A stretch of DNA of 64,000 bases. Origin: Paracoccaceae bacterium. Its GTDB lineage: Bacteria > Pseudomonadota > Alphaproteobacteria > Rhodobacterales > Rhodobacteraceae. The stretch lies in NCBI GenBank assembly GCA_024742455.1, contig JANSYL010000006.1:1-64000 (forward strand), read 5' to 3'. Shown here one piece after another: positions 14,200-21,798 of the stretch. The position numbers and the translations under genes are program-made. The notes beneath the pieces are model-generated. The model made no database searches. It saw nothing but the letters and a program-made list of their open reading frames with translations, and had not been told where the DNA came from. Position 1 is the stretch's first letter; each line of letters opens with the position of its first letter.

Positions 14200-14396
14200 G
14201 GGCAGTGCATCCCTGTTGATGGGGTGGGTTAGAAAACGCACCGGACGGTAGGGCCAGCCGATTGCCGTCGCAAGCGGGATTTCGGGGAAAACCGGCGCCC
14301 CGCATCCGTGTTGCTGCCGGGGCGGGCGTGGCGCCGTCGGAGACCGGGCGTCAAGATCAGCGCCGCGGCAGCCCCTGTCCGGCCCCGGAAAAGCCG

Positions 14397-14424
14397 CGGG
14401 GCCCGGGCGCTTGCCCGGACCCCG
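14397..14424. terminator. GC-rich hairpin downstream of the three-repeat protein gene
   Basis: CGGGG-CCGGGC, loop GCTT, GCCCGG-CCCCG with one mismatch. There is no T-tract. It lies 75 bp after the stop of the minus-strand gene at 14499 and may stabilise or end its mRNA. The rest of 14200-14498 shows nothing else. Confidence 0.5.
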
Positions 14425-14498
14425 TGGTCGGCCCCGCGCGGCGGATCCGGGGAAGGATCGGACCCGCCGCTTCGGGGCTGGTGATGGTCATGCAGGGA

Positions 14499-15014
14499 TC
14501 AGTTTGCCTGATCCAGGATGAAGTTCACGCGCGCCTGATCGTCGTCTTCCATCGCCGAGCGCAGCGCGACCAGCTGGTTGACCGAGAAGTCACCGGCATT
14601 GACACCGAGCGATGCGGCCAGGGCGGCGTGACCGGGGCTGATGCCACGGCGGCTGGACATGGTCACGTCCGACGCGCCGTTCTTGATGAAATCGACCTGC
14701 GCCTGGTCGTTGTCTTCCAGCGCAGAGCGCAGGGCGACCAGTTCGTTCAAGGTGAACGCGGCGGCATCCACGCCGATCGAGGCGGCGATGGATTGGGCCC
14801 CGGCGCCATTCGCGGATGGCGTGCCATCGACCATGCCGAGGATGAAGTTGACGGTCGACTGGTCATTGTCTTCCAGCGCCGAGCGCAGGCGGATCAGTTC
14901 GGCCGTGGTGAAGGTGCCCGGCTCGACGCCGACCGATGCGGCCAGCTGATCGCTTGCGAATGCCGGGGCCGACAGGCCAAGGGCGATGGCGGTGGTCAAT
15001 GCGAGGGTTTTCAT
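14499..15014 (-). CDS. Secreted protein built of three internal repeats
   Basis: 171 residues. Signal peptide at 1-20 (MKTLALTTAIALGLSAPAFA), then three copies of a unit of about 41 residues at 21-61, 73-113 and 129-169. The shared core is LAAS-(V/I/L)-GV … F(T/S)xxxLxxLRSA(L/M)EDxDQxxVxFI. Each is probably a two-helix module. The linkers differ (GTPSANGAG and ASDVTMSSRRGISPG). No cysteine or known catalytic motif is visible, so a structural or binding role outside the cytoplasm is likely. AAAGGACC precedes the start. I do not know a named family. Confidence 0.8.
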   Translation of the reverse strand: MKTLALTTAIALGLSAPAFASDQLAASVGVEPGTFTTAELIRLRSALEDNDQSTVNFILGMVDGTPSANGAGAQSIAASIGVDAAAFTLNELVALRSALEDNDQAQVDFIKNGASDVTMSSRRGISPGHAALAASLGVNAGDFSVNQLVALRSAMEDDDQARVNFILDQAN

Positions 15015-15252
15015 GGGTAAGGTCCTTTCCAGGTCTCGGGTTTCAGGGTTCGCATCATCGGCGTCGTGCCGGTGATGGACCTGATCTGGACGCCTGCCCG
15101 CTCTCGTTCAATCAACGAAACCCGGAGAAATGCGTGAGAACAGTGCGCTGGTGCACATTTGTATACACTCCCGAGAGAGAGCGTCACGCGCTGTCACGCG
15201 GCGGTGAAAAATCGACGGAAAACCGGGATTTACCACCAGAACGAGAGAAATG

Positions 15253-15996
15253 TTACGACCCCTGCGGCGCCGGGCGGGCGCGGGCGGCGAAGACCGATTG
15301 GGCAAGCTGCCGGGTATGGTTTTCCAGTTCCTGCAGCGCGGTCGCGATGGCCGGGCCATCGCCGGCCTCGGCGGCATCGGCGATGCGCGTATGCAGCGCC
15401 ACGATCGCTCCGCGCGACCGGGCGGTGAAGGTGATCATGTTCATCAGCGGCTGCATCGCCTCGACCGCACCGGCCAGCTGGTAGGACAGAACCGGGTTGC
15501 CGGCCGCGTCGACCAGCGCCCGGTGAAACGCCACGTCCGAGGCGCAGAACGCCTCATCCGTCAGCCCGGGCTGGCCCTGCCGGTGGATCTCGGCGCGCAT
15601 CGTGGCAAGGTGATCGGGGCTGCGCCGTTCGGCTGCCAGCGCGGCACAGGCCCGTTCCATCGCAAAGCGCGCTTCGCAGGCGGTGTCGAAACTGACGTCG
15701 TTCATGCCCAGAAGCAGCGTCGAGGTTGTGATTTGCTGTGCATGGGCGTCTTCGTAGCTGAGCCTGTTGATGAAGGCGCCGCCATGGGCGCCGCGCTGCG
15801 TGCGGATCAGCGATTGCGCGGCCAGCCGTTTCAACGCCTCGCGCACGGTCGAGCGCGACACCTCGAACTGGTCTGCCAGCTCGGCCTCCGAGGGCAGCCG
15901 GTCGCCCACGATAAGCTTGCCCGCCACGATCGCATCGCGGATCGCGGCGGCGATCTGGGCGGAAAGGTCTGCGGGGTTCGCAGGATCGATTTTCAT
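15253..15996 (-). CDS. GntR-family regulator with FCD domain
   Basis: 247 residues. The N-terminal winged helix (about 8-75: LSAQIAAAIRDAIVAGKL … LPSEAELADQFEVSRSTVREAL … GGAFI) is the FadR/GntR DNA-binding domain. The C-terminal part (about 95-235) is an all-helical FCD ligand domain; such domains usually bind an organic acid near bound metal. Start: ATG 15996. An operator-like pair of repeats overlaps the upstream sequence (15997-16022), so autoregulation is likely. It diverges from the DUF2182-DUF1326-DinB-dmdA-acuI run. A GntR regulator (DmdR) is known beside dmdA in Ruegeria, but identity with this one is not shown. Confidence 0.88.
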   Translation of the reverse strand: MKIDPANPADLSAQIAAAIRDAIVAGKLIVGDRLPSEAELADQFEVSRSTVREALKRLAAQSLIRTQRGAHGGAFINRLSYEDAHAQQITTSTLLLGMNDVSFDTACEARFAMERACAALAAERRSPDHLATMRAEIHRQGQPGLTDEAFCASDVAFHRALVDAAGNPVLSYQLAGAVEAMQPLMNMITFTARSRGAIVALHTRIADAAEAGDGPAIATALQELENHTRQLAQSVFAARARPAPQGS

Positions 15997-16022
15997 TTGT
16001 CAGACATTTAAAAACCTGACAA
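15997..16022. promoter_or_regulatory. Putative GntR/FCD operator
   Basis: TGTCAGACA (15998-16006) is a perfect odd palindrome and TTGTCAGACAT nearly matches the FadR-subgroup pattern TNGTNNNACNA. CCTGACAA at 16015-16022 adds an inverted half. The site abuts the regulator's start codon and lies between the divergent units. Confidence 0.6.
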
Positions 16023-16069
16023 TTCTTTCGGCAAGAGGGAATCCGCTTTCAGGGGAGGGGGCGCGCGGC

Positions 16070-16831
16070 ATGGTGGCGGTCCGCATTCGCAGGATGACAC
16101 GGCCCCATTGGCTGGTGCTTTATGGCGCGGTGATTGCGGCGTGGATTGCGCTTTATCTCATGGCGCTGCCGGCGGACCTGCGCGAGGCGGGCGCGATCTA
16201 CGGCGCGGAGTTCCTGCGCAGCCTGTGCATCGTCACTCCGGATGCCGCCGGATTCGCGGGCCTTGTCGCGATGTGGCTGGTGATGAGCGCGGCGATGATG
16301 GCACCGACCGCGCTTCCGGCCTTTGCAACCTATGACGAGCTTGGCGCGCGCTCCGGCCTGCAGCTGGCGCCCCTTCTGGGGGGCTACCTGCTGGTCTGGG
16401 GCGGCTTTTCGGTCCTGGCAGCCGGGGCGCAGATGGCGCTGACCGGGGCCGGAGCGCTGACCGTTTTCGGCGACAGCCGGTCCGCGGCGCTGTCGGGGGC
16501 GTTGCTGGTGTTCGCGGGGCTCTACCAGTTCAGCGCGCTGAAAGAGGCCTGCCTCAGCCAATGCCGGGCACCGCTTGCGTTCTTCATGCAGCACTGGGCG
16601 GAGGGGCCGTTCCGCAACGGCCTGCGTCTCGGTGCGGTCTGCGTCGGCTGCTGTTGGGCGCTGATGCTGCTGGCCTTCGTGGGCGGGGTGATGAACCTGG
16701 CCTTCATGGGCCTCGCGACGCTGGTGATGGCGCTCGAGAAACTGACCTGGATCGGCGAACGGATCACCCGGCCGCTCGGGGTCGCCCTGATTGCGGGCGG
16801 GCTTGTGACGCTCGGCGCCGCCCTTTTCTGA
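16070..16831 (+). CDS. DUF2182 predicted metal-binding membrane protein
   Basis: 253 residues from the ATG at 16070 (AGGGGAGGGG upstream); MTRPHW at 16094 is an alternative start. There are about six membrane helices. Family landmarks are MMAPTALPA after helix 2, Cys161 and Cys165 in CLSQCRAP, and Cys191, Cys194 and Cys195 in CVGCCWALML. These cysteine pairs are why DUF2182 is described as metal-binding, although no activity is established. It is followed after 9 bp by a DUF1326 gene, a pairing seen in other proteobacteria, so the two are likely partners. Confidence 0.8.
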   Translation: MVAVRIRRMTRPHWLVLYGAVIAAWIALYLMALPADLREAGAIYGAEFLRSLCIVTPDAAGFAGLVAMWLVMSAAMMAPTALPAFATYDELGARSGLQLAPLLGGYLLVWGGFSVLAAGAQMALTGAGALTVFGDSRSAALSGALLVFAGLYQFSALKEACLSQCRAPLAFFMQHWAEGPFRNGLRLGAVCVGCCWALMLLAFVGGVMNLAFMGLATLVMALEKLTWIGERITRPLGVALIAGGLVTLGAALF

Positions 16832-16840
16832 CGGAGGACA

Positions 16841-17551
16841 ATGATGGCCGTGAAACGCAGACCCGAGGCCGACCGACTGCCGGTCAGCCAGCGCATCGAC
16901 AGCCGGATGGAAAACCCCAAGCGGCGGCAGATGCGCCCGACCGACTGGGCGATCAGGGGCGAGCTGTTCCTGAACTGCAACTGCACGGTGTTCTGTCCCT
17001 GCGTCGTGAGCCTTGGCAAACACCCGCCGACCGAGGGCAACTGCAAGGCGTGGATGGCGATCGCCATCGACGAGGGCCATTACGAGGGCGAAAGCCTGAC
17101 CGGGCTGAACGTGGGGCTGATGGTCGAAATCCCCGGACGCATGGCGGAGGGCGATTGGAAGGTGGCGGCCTATATCGACGACCGTGCCAGCGGCAAGGCC
17201 TATAACGGGCTTTTGCAGATCCTGTCGGGGGCGGCGGGCGGCACCACGGGTCTGTTCACCATGCTGGTGTCCGAGATCATCGGCGCAGAACGCGAAAAGG
17301 TCGAGATCGTGCGCGAGGGGCGCAGGCGCGGCCTTTATGTCGGGCGCAAGATCCAGGGCGAGATCGAGATGATCGAAGGCGCCTCGCCGGATCATCCGGT
17401 CGTCATCTCCAACACGAAATACTGGATGGGCCCTGACGTCATCGCCGCGCGCGGTCTGAAATCCAAGGTCCGCGATTTCGGGCGGGTCTGGGACCTGTCG
17501 GGCCGCTCGGGCGAGATCTGCGCCATCGACTGGGGCGGCAGCAAGGGATGA
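16841..17551 (+). CDS. DUF1326 domain protein
   Basis: 236 residues. The conserved cysteine cluster lies at Cys46, Cys48, Cys52 and Cys54 (NCNCTVFCPC), with Cys68 nearby, giving a CxCxxxCxC pattern typical of DUF1326. The rest is a mixed alpha/beta soluble domain with no signal peptide, so a cytoplasmic metal- or cluster-binding role alongside the DUF2182 membrane protein is plausible (inference). GGAGG precedes two consecutive ATG codons (16841 and 16844). It overlaps the DinB-family gene by 4 bp (ATGA at 17548-17551). Confidence 0.8.
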   Translation: MMAVKRRPEADRLPVSQRIDSRMENPKRRQMRPTDWAIRGELFLNCNCTVFCPCVVSLGKHPPTEGNCKAWMAIAIDEGHYEGESLTGLNVGLMVEIPGRMAEGDWKVAAYIDDRASGKAYNGLLQILSGAAGGTTGLFTMLVSEIIGAEREKVEIVREGRRRGLYVGRKIQGEIEMIEGASPDHPVVISNTKYWMGPDVIAARGLKSKVRDFGRVWDLSGRSGEICAIDWGGSKG

Positions 17552-18063
17552 TCACGCCCGCCTACTGCCAGGAAATGGCCCGCTATAACGCCTGGCAGAA
17601 CCATTCCATCTACCATGCCGCGCAAGGTCTGACCGAGGCCGACCGCGAGGCGGATCGCGCTGCGTTCTGGGGCGGCATCCGGTCGACACTGGCGCATCTG
17701 ATGTGGGGCGACCTGGTCTGGATCGCGCGGTTCGATGGGGGCGAAGGGCCGGGCTGCGGGGCGGCCGAGGCGCGGGAGGCCTATGACTGGCCGACGCTCT
17801 GGGCCGCCCGCCCCAAGCTGGATGCGCGCATCGCGGGATGGGCCTGGATGCTGTTGCCCGAAGAGATCGAGGGCGATCTGACCTGGTATTCAGGCTTTCA
17901 GGGCCATGATGTCACTAGGCCACGCGCGCTGTGCATCATGCAGATGTTCAACCATCAAACCCATCACAGGGGCCAGGTCCACGCGATGCTGACTGCCGCC
18001 GGTGCGCGCCCCGACGACACCGACCTGCACCTGACGCCCGAGGATGTTGCGGAATGGCTCTGA
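17548..18063 (+). CDS. DinB-family putative metal-dependent hydrolase/transferase
   Basis: 171 residues forming the four-helix-bundle DinB/YfiT fold. The metal ligands are visible as His50 (LAHLMWGD) and His136/His140 in NHQTHHRGQVH. Members include thiol S-transferases that use bacillithiol, mycothiol or glutathione, and many of unknown role. It overlaps DUF1326 upstream by 4 bp and dmdA downstream by 10 bp (18054-18063), so it is embedded in the same translational unit. An involvement in thiol or one-carbon chemistry next to dmdA is tempting but unproven. Confidence 0.85.
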   Translation: MITPAYCQEMARYNAWQNHSIYHAAQGLTEADREADRAAFWGGIRSTLAHLMWGDLVWIARFDGGEGPGCGAAEAREAYDWPTLWAARPKLDARIAGWAWMLLPEEIEGDLTWYSGFQGHDVTRPRALCIMQMFNHQTHHRGQVHAMLTAAGARPDDTDLHLTPEDVAEWL

Positions 18064-19154
18064 TCACCCCATCCCGGCGGTTGCGCCGCACCCCGTTTTC
18101 CGATGGCGTCGAGGCTGCCGGCGTCACCGCCTATACCGTCTATAACCGGATGCTGCTGCCCACCGTGTTCCGGTCGGTCGAGGAAGACTACCGCCACCTC
18201 AAGGAGGCCGTGCAGGTCTGGGACGTGTCCTGCGAACGGCAGGTGGAATTGCGCGGCCCAGATGCAGGCCGCCTGATGCAGATGCTGACGCCGCGCGACC
18301 TGCGCGGGATGCTGCCGGGGCAATGCTATTACGTGCCCATCGTGGATGAGACCGGCGGAATGCTGAACGACCCCGTAGCGGTGAAACTGGCCGAGGACCG
18401 GTGGTGGGTGTCGATCGCCGACAGCGATCTTTTGCTTTGGGTCAAGGGGATCGCCTTTGGCTACCGGCTGGACGTACTGGTCGATGAACCCGATGTCTCG
18501 CCCCTGGCCGTGCAGGGCCCGCGCGCCGATGACCTGATGGCCGCCGTCTTCGGCGACGGGGTGCGCGACATAAGGTTCTTCCGCTTCGGCATGTTCGATT
18601 TCATGGGCCGTCAGATGGTGGTGGCACGGTCGGGCTATTCGAAACAGGGGGGCTTCGAGATTTACCTCGAAGGGTCCGATCTGGGCATGCCGCTGTGGAA
18701 TGCGCTGATGGAGGCGGGCCGCACGCTGGACGTGCGCGCGGGCTGTCCCAACGGGATCGAACGGGTCGAGGCGGGGCTGCTCAGCTACGGCAATGACATG
18801 ACCGACGACAACACGCCCCATGAATGCGGGCTTGGCCGGTTCTGCAACACCGCCACCGCCATCGGCTGCGTGGGCCGCGATGCGCTCTTGCGCGTGGCCA
18901 AGGAAGGCCCGGTGCAACAGATCCGCGCGATCGAGATCGACGGGCGCGTGCCGCCCTGCGATCGGGCCTGGCCGGTCATGGCGGGAACCAAACGGGTGGG
19001 GCAGGTGACCTCGGCCGCCAATTCCCCCGATTTCGGCTGCGGCGTGGCCATCGGCATGGTGCGCATGACCCATTGGGATGACGGCACCGCGCTGCGTGTC
19101 GAAACGCCTGCCGGTCCGATGGACGCGGTGGTGCGCGAGGCATTCTGGCTTTAG
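18054..19154 (+). CDS. dmdA: DMSP demethylase (tetrahydrofolate-dependent)
   Basis: 366 residues of the GcvT-like aminomethyltransferase fold. Long stretches agree with my memory of Ruegeria pomeroyi DmdA: PSRRLRRTPFSDGVEAAGV, QVWDVSCERQV, CYYVPIVDETGGMLNDPVAVKLA, DVSPLAVQGPRADDLM and RAGCPNGIERVEAGLLSYGND. DmdA moves a methyl group from dimethylsulfoniopropionate to tetrahydrofolate, giving methylmercaptopropionate, the first step of the demethylation pathway in marine bacteria. Start: ATG 18054, inside the DinB gene. acuI follows after 36 bp, the same pair as in Ruegeria. A GcvT paralogue cannot be fully excluded. Confidence 0.85.
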   Translation: MALITPSRRLRRTPFSDGVEAAGVTAYTVYNRMLLPTVFRSVEEDYRHLKEAVQVWDVSCERQVELRGPDAGRLMQMLTPRDLRGMLPGQCYYVPIVDETGGMLNDPVAVKLAEDRWWVSIADSDLLLWVKGIAFGYRLDVLVDEPDVSPLAVQGPRADDLMAAVFGDGVRDIRFFRFGMFDFMGRQMVVARSGYSKQGGFEIYLEGSDLGMPLWNALMEAGRTLDVRAGCPNGIERVEAGLLSYGNDMTDDNTPHECGLGRFCNTATAIGCVGRDALLRVAKEGPVQQIRAIEIDGRVPPCDRAWPVMAGTKRVGQVTSAANSPDFGCGVAIGMVRMTHWDDGTALRVETPAGPMDAVVREAFWL

Positions 19155-19190
19155 GCCGGAAAGAACGACAGGAAAGATAGGGAGAGGGAT

Positions 19191-20183
19191 ATGACATTTC
19201 GCGCCTTGGTGGTGGAGAAGGATGACGAGGGCAAAACCTCGGCCAGCGTCCAGGACCTGAGCGAAGATCGCCTGCCCGAGGGGGAGGTGACGGTCGCGGT
19301 CGAGTATTCGACGCTGAACTACAAGGACGGGCTGTGTATCGGGCCGGGCGGCGGGCTGGTGCGCACCTACCCCCATGTTCCGGGGATCGATTTCGCGGGC
19401 ACCGTCGAGGCCAGCGACGACGCCCGCTACAAACCCGGCGACAAGGTCGTGCTGACCGGGTGGCGCGTGGGCGAGGCGCATTGGGGCGGTTATGCCGAAA
19501 AGGCCCGGGTCAAAGCCGACTGGCTGGTGCCTTTGCCCGAGGGGCTGACGACGCGCCAGGCGATGGCCGTGGGCACGGCAGGGTTCACCGCGATGCTGGC
19601 GGTGATGGCGCTGGAGGATCACGGGCTGAACCCCGATCAGGGCGAGGTGCTCGTGACGGGTGCTGCCGGTGGTGTGGGGTCGGTGGCGACCGCCATTCTT
19701 GCAAGCCGCGGCTACGAGGTGGTCGGCGTCACAGGACGGCCCGAACAGGAGGCGTATCTGAAGGGCCTCGGGGCCAACCGCATCGTTCCCCGCGCCGATC
19801 TGGCCGAGACGGTCAAGCGCCCGCTGGAATCGGAAACCTGGGCGGGCTGTGTCGATGCGGTGGGCGGTGCGATGCTGGCGCGGGTTCTGGGGCAGTTGAA
19901 ATACGGCGGCTCGGTCGCGGCGGTGGGTTTGGCCGGGGGCGCGGGCCTGCCTGCCACGGTCATCCCGTTCCTGCTGCGCGGTGTGAACCTGCTTGGCATC
20001 GACAGCGTGATGCAACCCTATGACAATCGGGTTCGCGCCTGGGGCCGGGTGGCAGCCGATCTGCCGATGGACAAGCTCGAGGCGATGGTCGAACCCGCCA
20101 CGCTGGCCGATCTGCCCGCGCTTGGTGCGGCGATCCTGAAGGGCGGCGTGCGCGGCCGGGTGGTCGTCGACGTCACCGGCTGA
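19191..20183 (+). CDS. acuI: Acrylyl-CoA reductase (NADPH) AcuI
   Basis: 330 residues, a medium-chain dehydrogenase/reductase without the catalytic zinc ligands, of the YhdH/AcuI type (MTFRALVVEKDDEGK, STLNYKDGL, GIDFAGTVE, VTGAAGGVGSVATAIL for NADPH binding). AcuI reduces toxic acrylyl-CoA to propionyl-CoA during DMSP breakdown and 3-hydroxypropionate metabolism. It follows dmdA, supporting the DMSP role of both. A GGGAGAGGG ribosome site precedes the ATG. Propionyl-CoA would join the same pool as the end product of the valine pathway encoded at 29-35 kb. Confidence 0.9.
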   Translation: MTFRALVVEKDDEGKTSASVQDLSEDRLPEGEVTVAVEYSTLNYKDGLCIGPGGGLVRTYPHVPGIDFAGTVEASDDARYKPGDKVVLTGWRVGEAHWGGYAEKARVKADWLVPLPEGLTTRQAMAVGTAGFTAMLAVMALEDHGLNPDQGEVLVTGAAGGVGSVATAILASRGYEVVGVTGRPEQEAYLKGLGANRIVPRADLAETVKRPLESETWAGCVDAVGGAMLARVLGQLKYGGSVAAVGLAGGAGLPATVIPFLLRGVNLLGIDSVMQPYDNRVRAWGRVAADLPMDKLEAMVEPATLADLPALGAAILKGGVRGRVVVDVTG

Positions 20184-20292
20184 TCCGGCGCACGGCCCGG
20201 GAGGTTCGCAAACGTCCCGGGCCCGGTGGCTGTCGATCCTCTGCCACCCGGGGCGGCAGGACCCATGCGGGCCGGTCGCCGCCTCCGGCAGA

Positions 20293-20336
20293 GGTATTTT
20301 CAGGGCAAAGACGGGGCAGGGGTTCTTGACCCCGTC
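20293..20336 (+). repeat. Dispersed motif copy 2 with adjacent hairpin
   Basis: GGTATTTTCAGGGCAAAGAC at 20293-20312 is a diverged copy of the dispersed motif. It runs into a hairpin made by GACGGGG (20310-20316) and CCCCGTC (20330-20336). Both lie between acuI and the photolyase gene. Confidence 0.5.
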
Positions 20337-20385
20337 TGCCGGGCGCTAACTTGCCTGCGAAACGGAACAATCGGGCGAGGCGAGC

Positions 20386-21798
20386 ATGGGGGCACCGGCG
20401 ATCTGGTGGGTAAGGCGCGATCTGCGCCTGGCCGATAATCCGGCGCTGGTGGCTGCCGCGGCTTCGGGCGCGGTGATCCCGGTCTTCATCCTGGATGAGG
20501 TGGCCGAAACCCATGGTGCGGCCCCGAAATGGCGGTTGGGCCTCGGCGTCGCGGCGCTGGCCCGGTCGCTCGAGGCCGCAGGCAGCCGGTTGATCCTGCG
20601 GCGCGGGCGCGCGCGGGAGGTACTGCGCGGCCTGCTGTCCGAAACGGGCGCGGGCGCGGTGCATTGGAACAGGCTCTACGATCCCGATGCGCGGCAGCGC
20701 GACGAAGGCGTGAAGGCCGCGCTGAAGGAAGATGGCGTCCGCGCGGTCAGCCATGCGGGCCATGTGATCCACGAACCCTGGACGGTCGAAACCGGGTCGG
20801 GCGGGTTCTACAAGGTCTATTCCCCGTTCTGGAAGGCGGTGCGCGACCGGGACGTGGAGGCGCCGCTTGCCGTGCCGCGCCTGCACGCGCCTGAGACCTG
20901 GCCCGGCAGTGATGATCTGGACGGCTGGAAGATGGGCGCGGCGATGGACCGAGGCGCGGACATCGTGGCGCGGCACGTGGTGGTGGGCGAGGATGCAGCG
21001 CGCGCCCGGCTGGACAGCTTCATCGCGGACAAGGTCGCCCGATACGATACGGCGCGCGATCTGCTGGCCGTCGACGGCACATCCGGCCTGAGCGAGAACC
21101 TGACCCATGGCGAGATCAGCGCGCGGACCTGCTGGCAGGCGGGGTGGGCGGCCATGCAGGCCGGAAGCCGCGGCGCCGAGACCTTCCTGAAGGAACTGAT
21201 CTGGCGCGACTTCGCCTATCACCTCGTCTACCACACGCCTCATATCACCCGACGCAACTGGCGCGAGGAATGGGAGGCGTTTGCCTGGAACGAGGACGCG
21301 CACCTGAAGGAGGTGCGCGACTGGAAACGCGGGCGCACCGGCATGGCGATCGTCGATGCCGCGATGCGCGAGATGTATGTGACGGGTCGGATGCACAACC
21401 GGGCGCGGATGCTGGTGGCGTCTTACCTGACCAAGCATTTGCTGAGCCATTGGAAGATCGGGATGGACTGGTTCGCCGATTGCCTGGTGGACTGGGACCC
21501 GGCCTCGAACGCCATGGGCTGGCAATGGTCGGCAGGTTCGGGCCCGGATGCCACGCCGTATTTCCGGGTCTTCAACCCCGAAACCCAGGCCGAGAAATTC
21601 GACCGGGAAGGCACCTATCGCACCCGCTGGCTGGCCGAGATCAGCCGCACCCCCCCCGACACCGCGCTGAGCTATTTCGACGCCATCCCGTTGTCATGGA
21701 ACATGACCGCGCGCGACCCGTATCCCGCCACGCCCATCATCGGGGCGGCAGAGGGCCGCAAACGCGCGCTGGAGGCCTATGAAAACCGTGCATTCTGA
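20386..21798 (+). CDS. phrB: Deoxyribodipyrimidine photo-lyase
   Basis: 470 residues, typical of class I CPD photolyases. The N-terminal antenna domain (IWWVRRDLRLADNPAL …, about 1-130) is followed by the FAD-binding helical domain (about 200-470) with LIWRDFAYHLVYHTP, NRARMLVASYLTKHLL and WQWSAGSGPDA (the Trp/Asn surroundings of FAD and lesion). It uses blue light to split cyclobutane pyrimidine dimers. It could act as a cryptochrome-like sensor, but the DNA-repair motif set is complete. The next gene begins inside its last codons. Confidence 0.92.
   Translation: MGAPAIWWVRRDLRLADNPALVAAAASGAVIPVFILDEVAETHGAAPKWRLGLGVAALARSLEAAGSRLILRRGRAREVLRGLLSETGAGAVHWNRLYDPDARQRDEGVKAALKEDGVRAVSHAGHVIHEPWTVETGSGGFYKVYSPFWKAVRDRDVEAPLAVPRLHAPETWPGSDDLDGWKMGAAMDRGADIVARHVVVGEDAARARLDSFIADKVARYDTARDLLAVDGTSGLSENLTHGEISARTCWQAGWAAMQAGSRGAETFLKELIWRDFAYHLVYHTPHITRRNWREEWEAFAWNEDAHLKEVRDWKRGRTGMAIVDAAMREMYVTGRMHNRARMLVASYLTKHLLSHWKIGMDWFADCLVDWDPASNAMGWQWSAGSGPDATPYFRVFNPETQAEKFDREGTYRTRWLAEISRTPPDTALSYFDAIPLSWNMTARDPYPATPIIGAAEGRKRALEAYENRAF

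Noticed and set aside
17964-20015. 683-codon open frame on the minus strand
   Set aside because: Antisense to dmdA and acuI; composition and lack of motifs mark it as a shadow of those genes.
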